From assembly GCA_937911745.1 (NCBI GenBank), contig CALDPX010000056.1, positions 40,253 to 104,252 of the forward strand: 64,000 nucleotides of DNA, written 5' to 3'. Origin of the DNA: an uncultured Alistipes sp. (GTDB lineage Bacteria > Bacteroidota > Bacteroidia > Bacteroidales > Rikenellaceae). The notes beneath the pieces were generated by a model. That model did no database searches and was not told where the DNA came from. It saw only the letters and a list, made by a program, of their open reading frames with translations. Below, piece after piece: positions 24,886 through 33,767 of this stretch. The translations under genes were made by a program, and so were the position numbers. How positions within the stretch are numbered: position 1 is the first letter of the stretch; each line of letters opens with the position of its first letter.

Positions 24886-25606
24886 CACTCGTGCGAAACA
24901 ACTCCTCCGAGGGCTTGCCGTCTATCACAAAGCGAAACTCGTCAATAATCAGTTCGGGGCTCTCTGCCGTAGGAGCGTAGGTAAGCGTTACCAAAGCCTT
25001 TTCTCCTGCCGCAAGTTCGTGTGGGAGGTTTATTTCGAGAACTCCGCTACTCTTCACCCACTCCACACTGAGCATCACACTACTATCGGAGGTGTTGGCA
25101 AGGGCTATGGTCATACTCTTTGTCTTACCCACAGCAACCTTACCGAAGGGTTTGAAACTCGAATCGCTCCTCACACCGCCTCCCAACTCGTATGGGTGGC
25201 TATCCTCCACCGAGCGTGGACGTGCTTTAACCCTACCTTTTATATATAGTGTCGTGCGTCCCTTACCTTCGGCACACACTATCGTTATGCTCTTGGCAAC
25301 CCTGCCGCCCCTATCCGTAGGGTCGAACACCACCGTAAACTCACCCTCGCCACCAGCTTTCAACGCTCGGCGCGAATACTCGCCCGTGGTGCAACCGCAC
25401 GAAGAGTAGACTCTCTCAATGGTCACAAAGTCATCCGAGATGTTGCGGTAGTGGAAGGTGTGACTAACCTTGCCATCCTCCTCGTTAATGGTACCAAAAT
25501 CCCACTCGGTATGCTCAAAAAGCAACACAGAATCCCCGTCTGACTCCTGGGCAAAAAGCCCTACCCACGCACAAAGTGCCACAAACAAGATAGATACTCT
25601 ACGCAT
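24866..25606 (-). CDS. DUF1573 domain exported protein
   Basis: 246 residues from the ATG at 25606. A signal peptide (RRVSILFVALCAWVGLFAQ) is followed by the DUF1573 pattern: HTEWDFGTINEEDGKVSHTFHYRN, then YSSCGCTTGEYSRRALKAGGEG and VVFDPTDRGG. The paired cysteines in SCGCT are typical. DUF1573 proteins are periplasmic or surface Ig-like domains of unknown role, abundant in Bacteroidetes. The final codons overlap a heptad repeat. The start is within 7 bp of the promoter -7 box. Confidence 0.82.
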   Translation of the reverse strand: MRRVSILFVALCAWVGLFAQESDGDSVLLFEHTEWDFGTINEEDGKVSHTFHYRNISDDFVTIERVYSSCGCTTGEYSRRALKAGGEGEFTVVFDPTDRGGRVAKSITIVCAEGKGRTTLYIKGRVKARPRSVEDSHPYELGGGVRSDSSFKPFGKVAVGKTKSMTIALANTSDSSVMLSVEWVKSSGVLEINLPHELAAGEKALVTLTYAPTAESPELIIDEFRFVIDGKPSEELFRTSAVRIEN

Positions 25607-25612
25607 AACATA

Positions 25613-25642
25613 CAAAGATACCGCTTTACTTCGAGAAATCAA
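25613..25642 (-). promoter_or_regulatory. Promoter for the DUF1573 gene; transcript probably leaderless
   Basis: Minus strand: TTG (25642-25640), 19 bp, TATCTTTG (25620-25613). The box ends 6 bp before the ATG, leaving essentially no 5' untranslated region. Confidence 0.7.
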
Positions 25643-25704
25643 GACTCCGACAAGATAATAATTTGCTAAAATGAATTTTTTTTGAAAAAATATCGCTTTT
25701 TTAT

Positions 25705-25734
25705 TTGGAGGTATGAAAATTTGCCGTATATTTG
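25705..25734 (+). promoter_or_regulatory. Promoter for tRNA-Asn
   Basis: TTG (25705-25707), 19 bp, TATATTTG (25727-25734), 39 bp before the tRNA. Confidence 0.8.
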
Positions 25735-25773
25735 CACTCGCAAAACGGGAATAACTCGTGGAGCGGTAAAAAT

Positions 25774-25847
25774 TCCTCAGTAGCTCAGTTGGTTAGAGCA
25801 CCTGACTGTTAATCAGGGGGTCCTAGGTTCAAGTCCTAGCTGAGGAG
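25774..25847 (+). tRNA. tRNA-Asn, anticodon GTT
   Basis: 74 nt. Acceptor TCCTCAG pairs with CTGAGGA, D-arm AGCTCAGTTGGTTAGAGC, anticodon stem CTGAC/GTCAG-like around GTT, T-loop ttcaagt. No CCA is encoded. Confidence 0.96.
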
Positions 25848-25850
25848 CGG

Positions 25851-25882
25851 AAAGGGTTGCTTTCGCAACCCTTTATTTTTTT
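25851..25882 (+). terminator. Terminator of the tRNA-Asn transcript
   Basis: Stem AAAGGGTTGC with GCAACCCTTT, loop tttc, then a T-rich tail. Confidence 0.88.
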
Positions 25883-25943
25883 GCATCATCTCGCGGGTTG
25901 GGCAAAATTGCCGAGCCCGTTTTTATAGGAGCACTAAGACCAC

Positions 25944-25998
25944 CCTTGTAACCCTTGTCCCTTGTCCCTTGTAACCCTTGTAACCCTTGTAATCCCTA
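25944..25998 (+). repeat. 9-bp tandem repeat (acccttgta)n
   Basis: About six degenerate units of acccttgta/tcccttg. The same motif class as the 8390-8505 repeat, read on the opposite strand. Confidence 0.7.
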
Positions 25999-26010
25999 CC
26001 CCATCAAAAG

Positions 26011-26061
26011 ACTCTCCCCTACTCACGGGTACTAAATAGATACCCGTGAGTAGGGGAGAGT
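26011..26061 (-). terminator. 21-bp perfect hairpin after the DUF4878 gene
   Basis: Arms at 26011-26031 and 26041-26061 are perfect complements with a 9-base loop. Read on the minus strand it follows the lipoprotein stop by about 20 bp and is trailed by cttttgat, only a weak U-run. Terminator is the likeliest role; mRNA 3'-end protection is an alternative. Confidence 0.65.
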
Positions 26062-26081
26062 TATCAGTTGTTGACTGTTAA

Positions 26082-26438
26082 TTACTCAATGAGCCACTTT
26101 TTATCTCGCTTGATGAGCGTATAGGTAGCGCCGATATGTTGTCCGTTACGGAGAGTTACAATAGCCTCCACGGTTGCGTCTGTTTCGCCCTCGCTGAGGC
26201 TCAGCACCTCGAAGTCGGTCATTCCACCAGCCTCCAATAGTTCGCCACATTGCTCCTCGAAAATCTCGCGATAGATGGCGACCTCGCTCTCTTCTACATT
26301 CATCAGTTCAACAGCCTCTCGCACCTTGCCATCCGAGAGTCTCTGCCAGCACTCCTCAACAACTCGCGCAGGACTATTCTTGGAACTACAACCCACGCAC
26401 AATGCCACAAACGACAAAACCAACAACGCTTTTTTCAT
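26082..26438 (-). CDS. Small DUF4878-like lipoprotein
   Basis: 118 residues from the ATG at 26438. The signal peptide KKALLVLSFVALCVGC ends in a lipobox cysteine. The mature part (PARVVEECWQRLSDGKVREAVELM, then ATYTLIKRDKKWLIE at the end) follows the DUF4878/lumazine-binding-like fold, in which a short alpha-beta domain closes with a tryptophan-containing strand. Function unknown. It follows the giant WG-repeat gene on the same strand by 29 bp and may be co-transcribed with it. Confidence 0.72.
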   Translation of the reverse strand: MKKALLVLSFVALCVGCSSKNSPARVVEECWQRLSDGKVREAVELMNVEESEVAIYREIFEEQCGELLEAGGMTDFEVLSLSEGETDATVEAIVTLRNGQHIGATYTLIKRDKKWLIE

Positions 26439-26467
26439 ATCAATCATTAATTATCACTGAATTACAT

Positions 26468-29400
26468 CTATTTTTGTAGTAGCACATATTCGCCACACTT
26501 ATGTACATAGCCTGCCTTATTGCCAATTAGTATGGCTGCAAAGCCATTTTCGAAGGTGGTTATAAGGTCAAAGATAGGCTCGCGCAACACCCTACCCGAG
26601 GTGTCGATAAGACCTCTCTTACCTCCTTGCAGAATAGCCGCTACACCATTAGAGAACTCACTCACTGCATCATATATGCACGGGGCTATGGGCATACCAT
26701 CGGAACCCACAAAGCCCCATAGACCATCGTGGCGCACCGCAAACATACCCTCTCCAATTGGTACAACTCTCTCGTAGAGACAAGGAACAACCTCGTCACC
26801 ACGACTGTTTACAGCACCCGAACGACCTCCACGCGTCACAATCGAATAGCCACTACGGAATGATTCGGCTGCGTCGTAGCGCACAACAAAAGCCGTCCTC
26901 CCCGCAGGATTTACAAACTCTACATTATTGCGATAGACCACCTTTGCCAACCCCTCACTAAACGGCTCAGCAGAGGTGTAGCGAGGCTCAATAACCTCTG
27001 CTCCCGACACATCGATATAGCCCCATCGTCCCTCAACCTGCACAGCAGCATAACCTTCGGCAAAGTCGCCGATGGAGTTGTACTTACACGATATGACAAC
27101 CTCGCCCTTTGAGTTGACTATACCGTAACGTCCTTTATAGCCCACCACAACACATCCCGTCTCGGGCAACGCCACACCACGGTAGTCATAAAGGCAGTTA
27201 CCCTTCTGATCGATGTAGTATTCCACACCATTGAGCGTTGCAGCGGCCAAACCACCCTCAAAACTCGATGCCATATCGAAACGTGGCGAAATGGCATAGT
27301 CACCATTGGTGTTGATATAACCCCACTTTCCATTATCCGTCTTTACAGCTGCAACACCTTCCGAAAAACTTTTAACCTCGCCGAACGATGGCGGAACAAC
27401 CATCTGTCCATCATTTCTAAGGAAACCCCACAAGCCACGCGACTTGACTGCCGCCCTGCCTCCACTGAAACTCTTTGCCTGCTCGAAGCGGCAAGCCACA
27501 ACCTCGCGTCCCTGCTCATCAACAAAGCCATAGCGACCATTGTGCACCACCATCGCCAATTCTTCGGCAAATGGTTCAATATGATCATACTTACAAGGCA
27601 CCAATTCTCTGCCTCCGCCACCAATCATACCCCACTTGTCACCCGAGGCTACCATTGCGATATCCAACAAGTCGAAGCCCATAGTTCTGTCATAGCGACA
27701 CTCCACCACAACCTTGCCCGTATCGTCCACAAATCCCCACTTAATGCCTTTTCGCACCGCATGGAGGACTGCTCCCTCGCGATATACCACCTCATCCCAT
27801 GCGGGAGCGATGATGACATTTCCATCTATCCCCATAATACCATACTGCTCGCCACTCGTAATGACGTAATAGCCATTCGTACCTGCCGAACCTTCGACGT
27901 ACTCTATGGAGTCGTAGGAATTGGCTCTATTTTGGGCAATATCCACAATCGTAGTGCCTATGATAATCCTGCCACCACCCTCTTCGGTAAGGTGAGCAGG
28001 CATAATAATTCTATATTGGTCATCCATTACGCCCCACTTGTCCTCTATCCTCACCCAAGCAAAGCCGTTATTGAATACAGGCATCAAATCGAGCGTAGGT
28101 TCAACTTTTACTCTACCATCGCGAGTAATCACTCCCCAGCCGCCATTCCATTCATACCATATCTCCTCTTTGTCACCAAAGTCGGGACGCTCCGCAAATG
28201 AAGCCTCGCACAGCACCTCACCACGTCGACTCACTACGCCCCACTTGTCGTTCCACTTAACCCAAGCCGTACTCTCGCCATCGGCAAAATGTGGTTTTTG
28301 CTCCAACAAAGGTCGTAGCACAATCGTGCCTTCGCGGGTGATGACACCCCACTTGCCGCCCCACAAGCCCCAAGCCAAGCCCTCTGAGTCGAACTCGGGT
28401 TTGCTCCTGAGGAACGGATTGAGTCTTACCTCGCCATTGCGGGTGACAATACCCCACGCACCATTCCAGCAAGCCCAGCAACTATCCTCTTCGGCGGTGA
28501 AGATGGGACGCTCGGCAAACATTGCCGAGAGTACAACCTCGCCCGAACGGCTCACAACACCCCATTGGTCGCTCCACATAACCCAACTTCTATCCATACC
28601 CTCGGTAAAAATTGGGCGGGAGTCAAGTATGGCATCGAAGACTATGCGTCCATTGGGAGCGATTGCTCCCCACTTGCCATTCCACTCAACCCAAGCAACA
28701 TCGCTCTGGTCGAAGGTGGGGCACACCTCCAAGCGAGCATCAAAGATAATCTTACCCTCGCGAGTAATGGAGCCCCATTTACCATTCCACTCCACCCACG
28801 CATAACTATTTTGCTCGAAGATGGGTTTGCTATCCACAGCCACCTCCGAAAGTATCTCGCCTACTCTCCCTACCGAAATCCATCGTCCTTTGCGCTCTAC
28901 CCACGCCACACCATTCTCATCGAACAGAGGCGCCGAGCCGAGCGAGGCTTCGAGCAGAACCTCTCCTGAGTGGCGTATGACGCCCCACTGCGAATTCCAC
29001 TTTGCCCAAGCCACATCACTCTCATCGAAGAGAGGCTCCTGCTCCACAATGGCATCAAACACCATCTCGCCACTGCGGGTCACTGCTCCCCAGCGATTAT
29101 TCCAGCGCACCCACGCCACACCATCATCTCCAAAGTGTGGTTGTTGTTCAACCTTGAAATCGAACACCACCGAGCCATCGTTCCTGAGTGCACCCCAATA
29201 GGCTCCATTTCGCACCCAAGCCACCGAAGCCTCGCCAAAGAGAGGTTTTTCGTCAAGCACAGCATCAAAAACAACCTCTCCCTTGGGTGAGAGTGCTCCC
29301 CAACGACCATTCCAATGCACCCATGCCACATCGACTCCATCGAACATAGGACGACTATCGAGTACGGGGTCGAAAATCACCTCTCCAATTGAGGATACAA

Positions 29401-30190
29401 CACCCCAACTGCCTGACCATCGAGCCCAAGCAACTCCCTCGGAGAACTCGTCCATTTGTTCAATAATGGGCTCAAACAACACATCTCCGCTACTATCAAT
29501 TGCCCCCCATCCATTATTCCAGCGTGTCCAACACACGCCATTGAAAAACTCGGGACGCGAAAAGAGTATGGGCTCAAACAACACCTCTCCATCGGGTGTT
29601 ATGGCACCCCAGCCACCACCCCAATGCGCCCAGCAGACTCCATCGACGAACTGCGGACAATCGTAGAGTTCAAAGTCAAACAACACCTCACCACTCTCGT
29701 CTATGAGTCCCCAGCGCTCCTCGCGTTCAATCCATGCTCGACCTCGCTCAAATGTTGCAGGAGCATGAAATTGTGGAGCAAAAATAACACTGCCATTTGC
29801 CCCTATCAAGCCCCATTTACTTGTCTTGCACACCCACGCATGACCGTTGTTAAATGGGGTGATGGTGTCAAACTGAGGCTCGAATAGGTATTCGGCATTG
29901 CGTCTAAGGACACCCCACTGAGAGCCAAATTTAACCCTCGCCAAGGTATCCTCAAAAGGTTTTACGTCCGAGAAAATTGCTTTGATGATTGTTTTGCCCT
30001 TATCATCGGCATAGCCCCACTGCCCCCTACGCTCGGTAGGAGTGAGCCTGCCTTCAAGATTTTTGCCTTTCAGAGGGCGCAGAATATGAGGTTGTGCCTC
30101 AACGGAGAGCAGCGAGCAGAGTATAGCAACAAGGAGCACTCCCATTCTCAGAAAATGCTTCGTAGTACTCACAAGGTTTTTTCTTCTCAT
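26468..30190 (-). CDS. Giant WG-repeat exported protein
   Basis: 1240 residues. An N-terminal signal peptide (hydrophobic GVLLVAILCSLLSVEAQ) is followed by more than 30 WG-type repeats to the last residue and nothing else. The first two-thirds has about 20 units of 35-36 residues of the form WAxWNGxWGVITRxGEVVFD, with aligned tryptophans. The last third has looser units of the normal WG type (KWGFVDDTGKVVVECRYD). WG repeats probably form a propeller or solenoid that binds peptides or sugars; no enzyme domain is present. It is exported, but anchoring is not evident. Near-identical units make copy number liable to change by recombination. Confidence 0.85.
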   Translation of the reverse strand: MRRKNLVSTTKHFLRMGVLLVAILCSLLSVEAQPHILRPLKGKNLEGRLTPTERRGQWGYADDKGKTIIKAIFSDVKPFEDTLARVKFGSQWGVLRRNAEYLFEPQFDTITPFNNGHAWVCKTSKWGLIGANGSVIFAPQFHAPATFERGRAWIEREERWGLIDESGEVLFDFELYDCPQFVDGVCWAHWGGGWGAITPDGEVLFEPILFSRPEFFNGVCWTRWNNGWGAIDSSGDVLFEPIIEQMDEFSEGVAWARWSGSWGVVSSIGEVIFDPVLDSRPMFDGVDVAWVHWNGRWGALSPKGEVVFDAVLDEKPLFGEASVAWVRNGAYWGALRNDGSVVFDFKVEQQPHFGDDGVAWVRWNNRWGAVTRSGEMVFDAIVEQEPLFDESDVAWAKWNSQWGVIRHSGEVLLEASLGSAPLFDENGVAWVERKGRWISVGRVGEILSEVAVDSKPIFEQNSYAWVEWNGKWGSITREGKIIFDARLEVCPTFDQSDVAWVEWNGKWGAIAPNGRIVFDAILDSRPIFTEGMDRSWVMWSDQWGVVSRSGEVVLSAMFAERPIFTAEEDSCWACWNGAWGIVTRNGEVRLNPFLRSKPEFDSEGLAWGLWGGKWGVITREGTIVLRPLLEQKPHFADGESTAWVKWNDKWGVVSRRGEVLCEASFAERPDFGDKEEIWYEWNGGWGVITRDGRVKVEPTLDLMPVFNNGFAWVRIEDKWGVMDDQYRIIMPAHLTEEGGGRIIIGTTIVDIAQNRANSYDSIEYVEGSAGTNGYYVITSGEQYGIMGIDGNVIIAPAWDEVVYREGAVLHAVRKGIKWGFVDDTGKVVVECRYDRTMGFDLLDIAMVASGDKWGMIGGGGRELVPCKYDHIEPFAEELAMVVHNGRYGFVDEQGREVVACRFEQAKSFSGGRAAVKSRGLWGFLRNDGQMVVPPSFGEVKSFSEGVAAVKTDNGKWGYINTNGDYAISPRFDMASSFEGGLAAATLNGVEYYIDQKGNCLYDYRGVALPETGCVVVGYKGRYGIVNSKGEVVISCKYNSIGDFAEGYAAVQVEGRWGYIDVSGAEVIEPRYTSAEPFSEGLAKVVYRNNVEFVNPAGRTAFVVRYDAAESFRSGYSIVTRGGRSGAVNSRGDEVVPCLYERVVPIGEGMFAVRHDGLWGFVGSDGMPIAPCIYDAVSEFSNGVAAILQGGKRGLIDTSGRVLREPIFDLITTFENGFAAILIGNKAGYVHKCGEYVLLQK

Positions 30191-30230
30191 CTACTTCTCT
30201 TTTGTTGGGCTAACAACCTAATAACCGCCA

Positions 30231-30238
30231 CAAAGTTA
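30231..30238 (-). promoter_or_regulatory. Probable -7 box for the WG-repeat gene
   Basis: TAACTTTG on the minus strand, 40 bp before the start at 30190. No clear -33 TTG. Confidence 0.4.
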
Positions 30239-30327
30239 TCTATACAAATCGAGATTTGGAAGTCACAGGGCTAAAAAAACATAGTTTTTTTGGCGCCCCC
30301 TCTGACTCGTCATTATTTCAGACCTCA

Positions 30328-31563
30328 CTACAACTTAGCCAGCACTCTTTCCAAACCGACTCCACGCGAGCCCTTAACAAGCACAAAAGCCCCATCCAAA
30401 GGGTTCTCATCGAGCCAAAGCGCCAACTCAGCCGAGCCCGCAAAGCGCACCACCCTACTATCGGTCATCTCCTCGGTTTTTGAGAAGTTGCCACCCACAA
30501 GCAGCACCCTCTCGGCATCGCCACTTAGAGCCTTTTCGAGTACCGCAAGATGTTCCGAGTGGCTCCACTCGCCAAGTTCGAGCATATCGCCCAATATCAG
30601 CACTTTATGGGGGTAGTCGGGATGGGTGGTTGCGTTATGATTTGCAATAGCCACACCCATACTCGAAGGGTTGGCATTGTAGCAATCCACCGTCAGCAGA
30701 TTGCGCTCGGTGGTCATAGACTGAGAGCGATTGTTGGAGGGTGTATAGTCGGCAATAGCCGACAAGATCTCCTTGTGCTCAACACCAAAATACTCGCCCA
30801 CTGCCACCGCAGCAGCGATATTGTAGCGATTATAGTCACCCACAAGGTTACTCCTCACACCCTCGGCAAGCGATGTCTTATAGCCCACCGCCTGCAAGCC
30901 ATCACGCTCGGCGACCATTGCGCTAAGCACCTCATCATCCGCACGATAGAGCGCCACACCGCCACTCCTTGCAAGGAAGTCGTAGAGTTCGCCTTTACCC
31001 TTGCGGATACCCTCCACACCGCCAAAGCCCTCCAAGTGAGCCCTGCCAATGTTAGTAATGAGTCCGTAGTTGGGAGCCGCAATGCTCGCCAAGAGTGCAA
31101 TTTCGCCCTGAGCACTTGCACCCATCTCCACAATCGCAAACTCGGCATCTGCGGGTATGGATAGCAGCGTCAGCGGAACGCCTATATGGTTATTCAGATT
31201 GCCTTGCGTATAGCAGGTGCGCAGTTTGCGCGAGAGGACCGCTGCCACCAACTCTTTGGTGGTAGTCTTGCCATTTGTACCCGTTATGGCAAGCACAGGT
31301 ATAGAGAGCCTTGTACGATGGTAATGCGCCAACTCTTGAAGCGTTCTAAGTGTGTCGGGAACAATAACATAGCGGTCATCCTTCGCCACCTCAACATTAT
31401 CCACAACCGCCCACTTGGCACCCGCCTCCAAAGCCTTTGCGGCATAGAGATTGCCATCGAAATTGTCACCCCTCAGTGCAAAGAACATCTCCCTGCCAAC
31501 AATCTTTCGACTATCGGTCACTACGCCCTTCGAGGTGAGGTATTTTTCGTACAAACTATCCAT
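30328..31563 (-). CDS. murF: UDP-N-acetylmuramoyl-tripeptide--D-alanyl-D-alanine ligase
   Basis: 411 residues from the ATG at 31563. The frame stays open to 31794, but that part reads through a dispersed intergenic repeat and is not protein. The ATP-binding motif TGTNGKTTTKE is at about residues 94-104. The NLNNHIGVPLTLL and VEMGASAQGEIALLASIA stretches are MurF signatures, with three-domain Mur ligase architecture. It adds D-Ala-D-Ala to the UDP-MurNAc tripeptide in the cytoplasm. It lies downstream of manC, separated by a hairpin element, and not in a dcw cluster. Confidence 0.93.
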   Translation of the reverse strand: MDSLYEKYLTSKGVVTDSRKIVGREMFFALRGDNFDGNLYAAKALEAGAKWAVVDNVEVAKDDRYVIVPDTLRTLQELAHYHRTRLSIPVLAITGTNGKTTTKELVAAVLSRKLRTCYTQGNLNNHIGVPLTLLSIPADAEFAIVEMGASAQGEIALLASIAAPNYGLITNIGRAHLEGFGGVEGIRKGKGELYDFLARSGGVALYRADDEVLSAMVAERDGLQAVGYKTSLAEGVRSNLVGDYNRYNIAAAVAVGEYFGVEHKEILSAIADYTPSNNRSQSMTTERNLLTVDCYNANPSSMGVAIANHNATTHPDYPHKVLILGDMLELGEWSHSEHLAVLEKALSGDAERVLLVGGNFSKTEEMTDSRVVRFAGSAELALWLDENPLDGAFVLVKGSRGVGLERVLAKL

Positions 31564-31697
31564 TGGAAATGCAAAATTCAAATGAGAGAAATGGGAGTAA
31601 TATAAAACACACGCCTCCGCCCTTCGGGCACCCACTCCAACACAGAGGGGGAGTAATCCACAACTTTCAATCCTCAACCCAGCGAGTGGGTTTTGTG

Positions 31698-31789
31698 GAG
31701 GGGTTTTTGTGCCAAACAAATGAGCAAGTCCGCAGTTTACTTTGCGTAAATGAGGAACTTGCGATATGCAGTTTGGTGCAAAAAGCACC
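31698..31789 (-). repeat. Dispersed double-hairpin element, copy C, between manC and murF
   Basis: It contains ggggtttttgtgccaaac, stem 1 gcaagt (31724-31729) with acttgc (31757-31762) flanking a gtttac/gtaaat pair, and stem 2 GGTGC-aaaaa-GCACC. It starts 16 bp after the manC stop on the minus strand. The stem bases differ from copies A/B and D but still pair. Confidence 0.82.
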
Positions 31790-31805
31790 CACAAGGCACG
31801 CTCGC

Positions 31806-32888
31806 TTAAATGTGCTTGTCGCCCGTCTCAAATTTAACCGTCTCCACAAAACGCTTGATGTGCTGCTCCGCCGTTCGTGGGCAGACCATCAGCACATCGT
31901 CCGTATCGACCACGATATAGTCGTGCAGCCCCTCCAAAACAGCAATTTTGTCCGAAGGTAGTTTTATGATACAGTTGTCGGTATCGAAAGTAAAGGTCCC
32001 TGTTCGGAGCGTATTACCACACTCATCCTTGGGTGAGTGTTGGTAGATAGAACCCCACGTACCCAGGTCGCTCCATCCAAAGTCGCTACAACGCACCCAT
32101 ACGTTCGAAGAACGCTCCATAATACCATAATCAACCGATATGCCGCCACACTCGGGATACACCCTATCCAAGGCTGACTGCTCGGATGGTGTGCCGTAGT
32201 GCTCGCGAATGGAGTCGAGGATGGTGTAGGTTTCGTTTTGGTGCTCGCGGAAGGCGTCAAGAATGGTGGGCACCTTCCACACGAAGATACCGGAGTTCCA
32301 GAAGTATTCGCCACTGTCAACAAAAACTCTTGCAAGTTCGGCGTTGGGTTTCTCGGTAAAAGTCTTGACCTTATTGAACTTACCCGAGGTGATATGTTTG
32401 TTGGCTTGAATGTAACCATAACCAATTTCGGGACGTGTGGGCTCCAAACCGATAGTCAGCAACGTATCTCTTTTCTCCTCCACGAAATCCATACACTGCT
32501 GTATGACCTCGCAGAAGTGGTGTTCGTTGAGGATAAGGTGGTCGGAGGGACTTACAACCATCGTAGCATCGGGACAGAGGGCCCTGATGTGCATTGCCGC
32601 ATAAGCAATGCAGGGTGCAGTGTTTTTACCAATAGGCTCCCCTAACACCTGAGAGGGTGCAATCTCTGGAATCTCCTCCAACACCATATCACGATACGCC
32701 GCATTGGTCGCCACAAGAATGTTCTCGGTGGGAATGATATTGGCAAAACGCTCGAAAGTTGCCCTCAGCAGACTCTTACCAGTACCGAGGACATCGAGGA
32801 ATTGTTTTGGGCGTTGACGGCGACTGATAGGCCAAAAGCGGCTACCTACGCCACCCGCCATAATCACACAAAATTGGTTATTGTTCAT
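31806..32888 (-). CDS. manC: Mannose-1-phosphate guanylyltransferase
   Basis: 360 residues, a single nucleotidyltransferase domain without the C-terminal isomerase domain of bifunctional ManC/AlgA enzymes. The N-terminus has the signature AGGVGSRFWPISRRQRPKQF. Later segments GEPIGKNTAPCIAYA, VSPSDHLI, FTEKPN and FWNSGIFVWK are typical. It makes GDP-mannose for glycans and GDP-fucose. It is transcribed divergently from pssA from an overlapping promoter region. Confidence 0.93.
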   Translation of the reverse strand: MNNNQFCVIMAGGVGSRFWPISRRQRPKQFLDVLGTGKSLLRATFERFANIIPTENILVATNAAYRDMVLEEIPEIAPSQVLGEPIGKNTAPCIAYAAMHIRALCPDATMVVSPSDHLILNEHHFCEVIQQCMDFVEEKRDTLLTIGLEPTRPEIGYGYIQANKHITSGKFNKVKTFTEKPNAELARVFVDSGEYFWNSGIFVWKVPTILDAFREHQNETYTILDSIREHYGTPSEQSALDRVYPECGGISVDYGIMERSSNVWVRCSDFGWSDLGTWGSIYQHSPKDECGNTLRTGTFTFDTDNCIIKLPSDKIAVLEGLHDYIVVDTDDVLMVCPRTAEQHIKRFVETVKFETGDKHI

Positions 32889-32947
32889 TTTTCAGGCAAT
32901 GTTTTTGGTCGGTTGTGCGTTTTTTGCATAACTTCCCGAGGTTACTA

Positions 32948-32983
32948 TTGGACAAAAGTACGAAATTTTACTACCTTTGTCAA
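32948..32983. promoter_or_regulatory. Interleaved divergent promoters for manC (-) and pssA (+)
   Basis: Plus strand: TTG (32948-32950), 21 bp, TACCTTTG (32972-32979). Minus strand: TTG (32983-32981), 20 bp, TACTTTTG (32960-32953). The two promoters occupy the same 36 bp, so polymerase can serve only one at a time. Confidence 0.75.
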
Positions 32984-33032
32984 TTATTAAGGCATATAAA
33001 TTTGCACAAGTTTACTTTTAGAACGCTAAAAT

Positions 33033-33758
33033 ATGAAAATAAAGTATTTCACACTGCCCAATCTGCTAACTCTCTGCAATCTACTGTGCGGAACAATGGC
33101 CACCATCTGCACTGTGGCAGCAATTTGGGACAGCGACATATCCTTGAAGTTACCACTGCTATTCATCCTTGCCTCCGCCGTTTTCGACTTCCTCGATGGC
33201 TTCGCTGCAAGGCTCACAGGACAGTACTCGCCTCTTGGTGTGCAACTCGACTCGCTCGCCGATATGGTTAGTTTCGGTCTTACCCCCTCGCTCTTGTTGG
33301 TGGCTATGTTTTGCGCCACCGGTGGCATCGGTTGGTGGTGGCTCGTATGCCTTGGCGTGGTGTTGTGTTCGGCACTGAGACTTGCAAGGTTCAACATCGA
33401 CACCGAGCAGAAGGAGAGTTTCATCGGACTCCCCACCCCCGCACTCGCCATTGCCATAGGCTCCTTGGCGTGGGCTATGGAGGAGGGACTTCTGACTCTT
33501 TCTCCCAGCATAATCCTTGCCATAAGCGTTGTGGGGGCATGGTTTCTTATCTCGCCCCTGAGGATGTTCTCGTTCAAATTCAAGAGTTTTGCCACAAAGG
33601 AGAACGCTGTGCGCTATGGCTTTATCATCATGTCACTAACGGCACTCATTGTGGGCGGTCTGGCAACCCTTTGGGTTATCATCGTACTCTACATCCTCAC
33701 CTCTCTCATCGTACACATTGTCGAGGCTTACAAAGCAAAAAGAAACACACGAGCATAA
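33033..33758 (+). CDS. pssA: CDP-diacylglycerol--serine O-phosphatidyltransferase
   Basis: 241 residues with about seven membrane helices. The CDP-alcohol phosphotransferase motif is complete: D52, D55-G56, A59-R60, G69, D73 and D77 in FDFLDGFAAR and GVQLDSLAD. The N-terminal TLPNLLTLCNLLCG is typical of type II PssA. It makes phosphatidylserine, the precursor of phosphatidylethanolamine, at the inner membrane. It is first in a plus-strand run with a porin and a lytic transglycosylase, all envelope functions. Confidence 0.93.
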   Translation: MKIKYFTLPNLLTLCNLLCGTMATICTVAAIWDSDISLKLPLLFILASAVFDFLDGFAARLTGQYSPLGVQLDSLADMVSFGLTPSLLLVAMFCATGGIGWWWLVCLGVVLCSALRLARFNIDTEQKESFIGLPTPALAIAIGSLAWAMEEGLLTLSPSIILAISVVGAWFLISPLRMFSFKFKSFATKENAVRYGFIIMSLTALIVGGLATLWVIIVLYILTSLIVHIVEAYKAKRNTRA

Positions 33759-33767
33759 GAAATAAGC

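Noticed and set aside
31564..31794. 77-residue N-terminal extension of MurF
   Set aside because: The extension translates the dispersed hairpin element and contains FGTKTPP and VNCGLA segments that recur at other element copies; MurF homology starts at the ATG at 31563.
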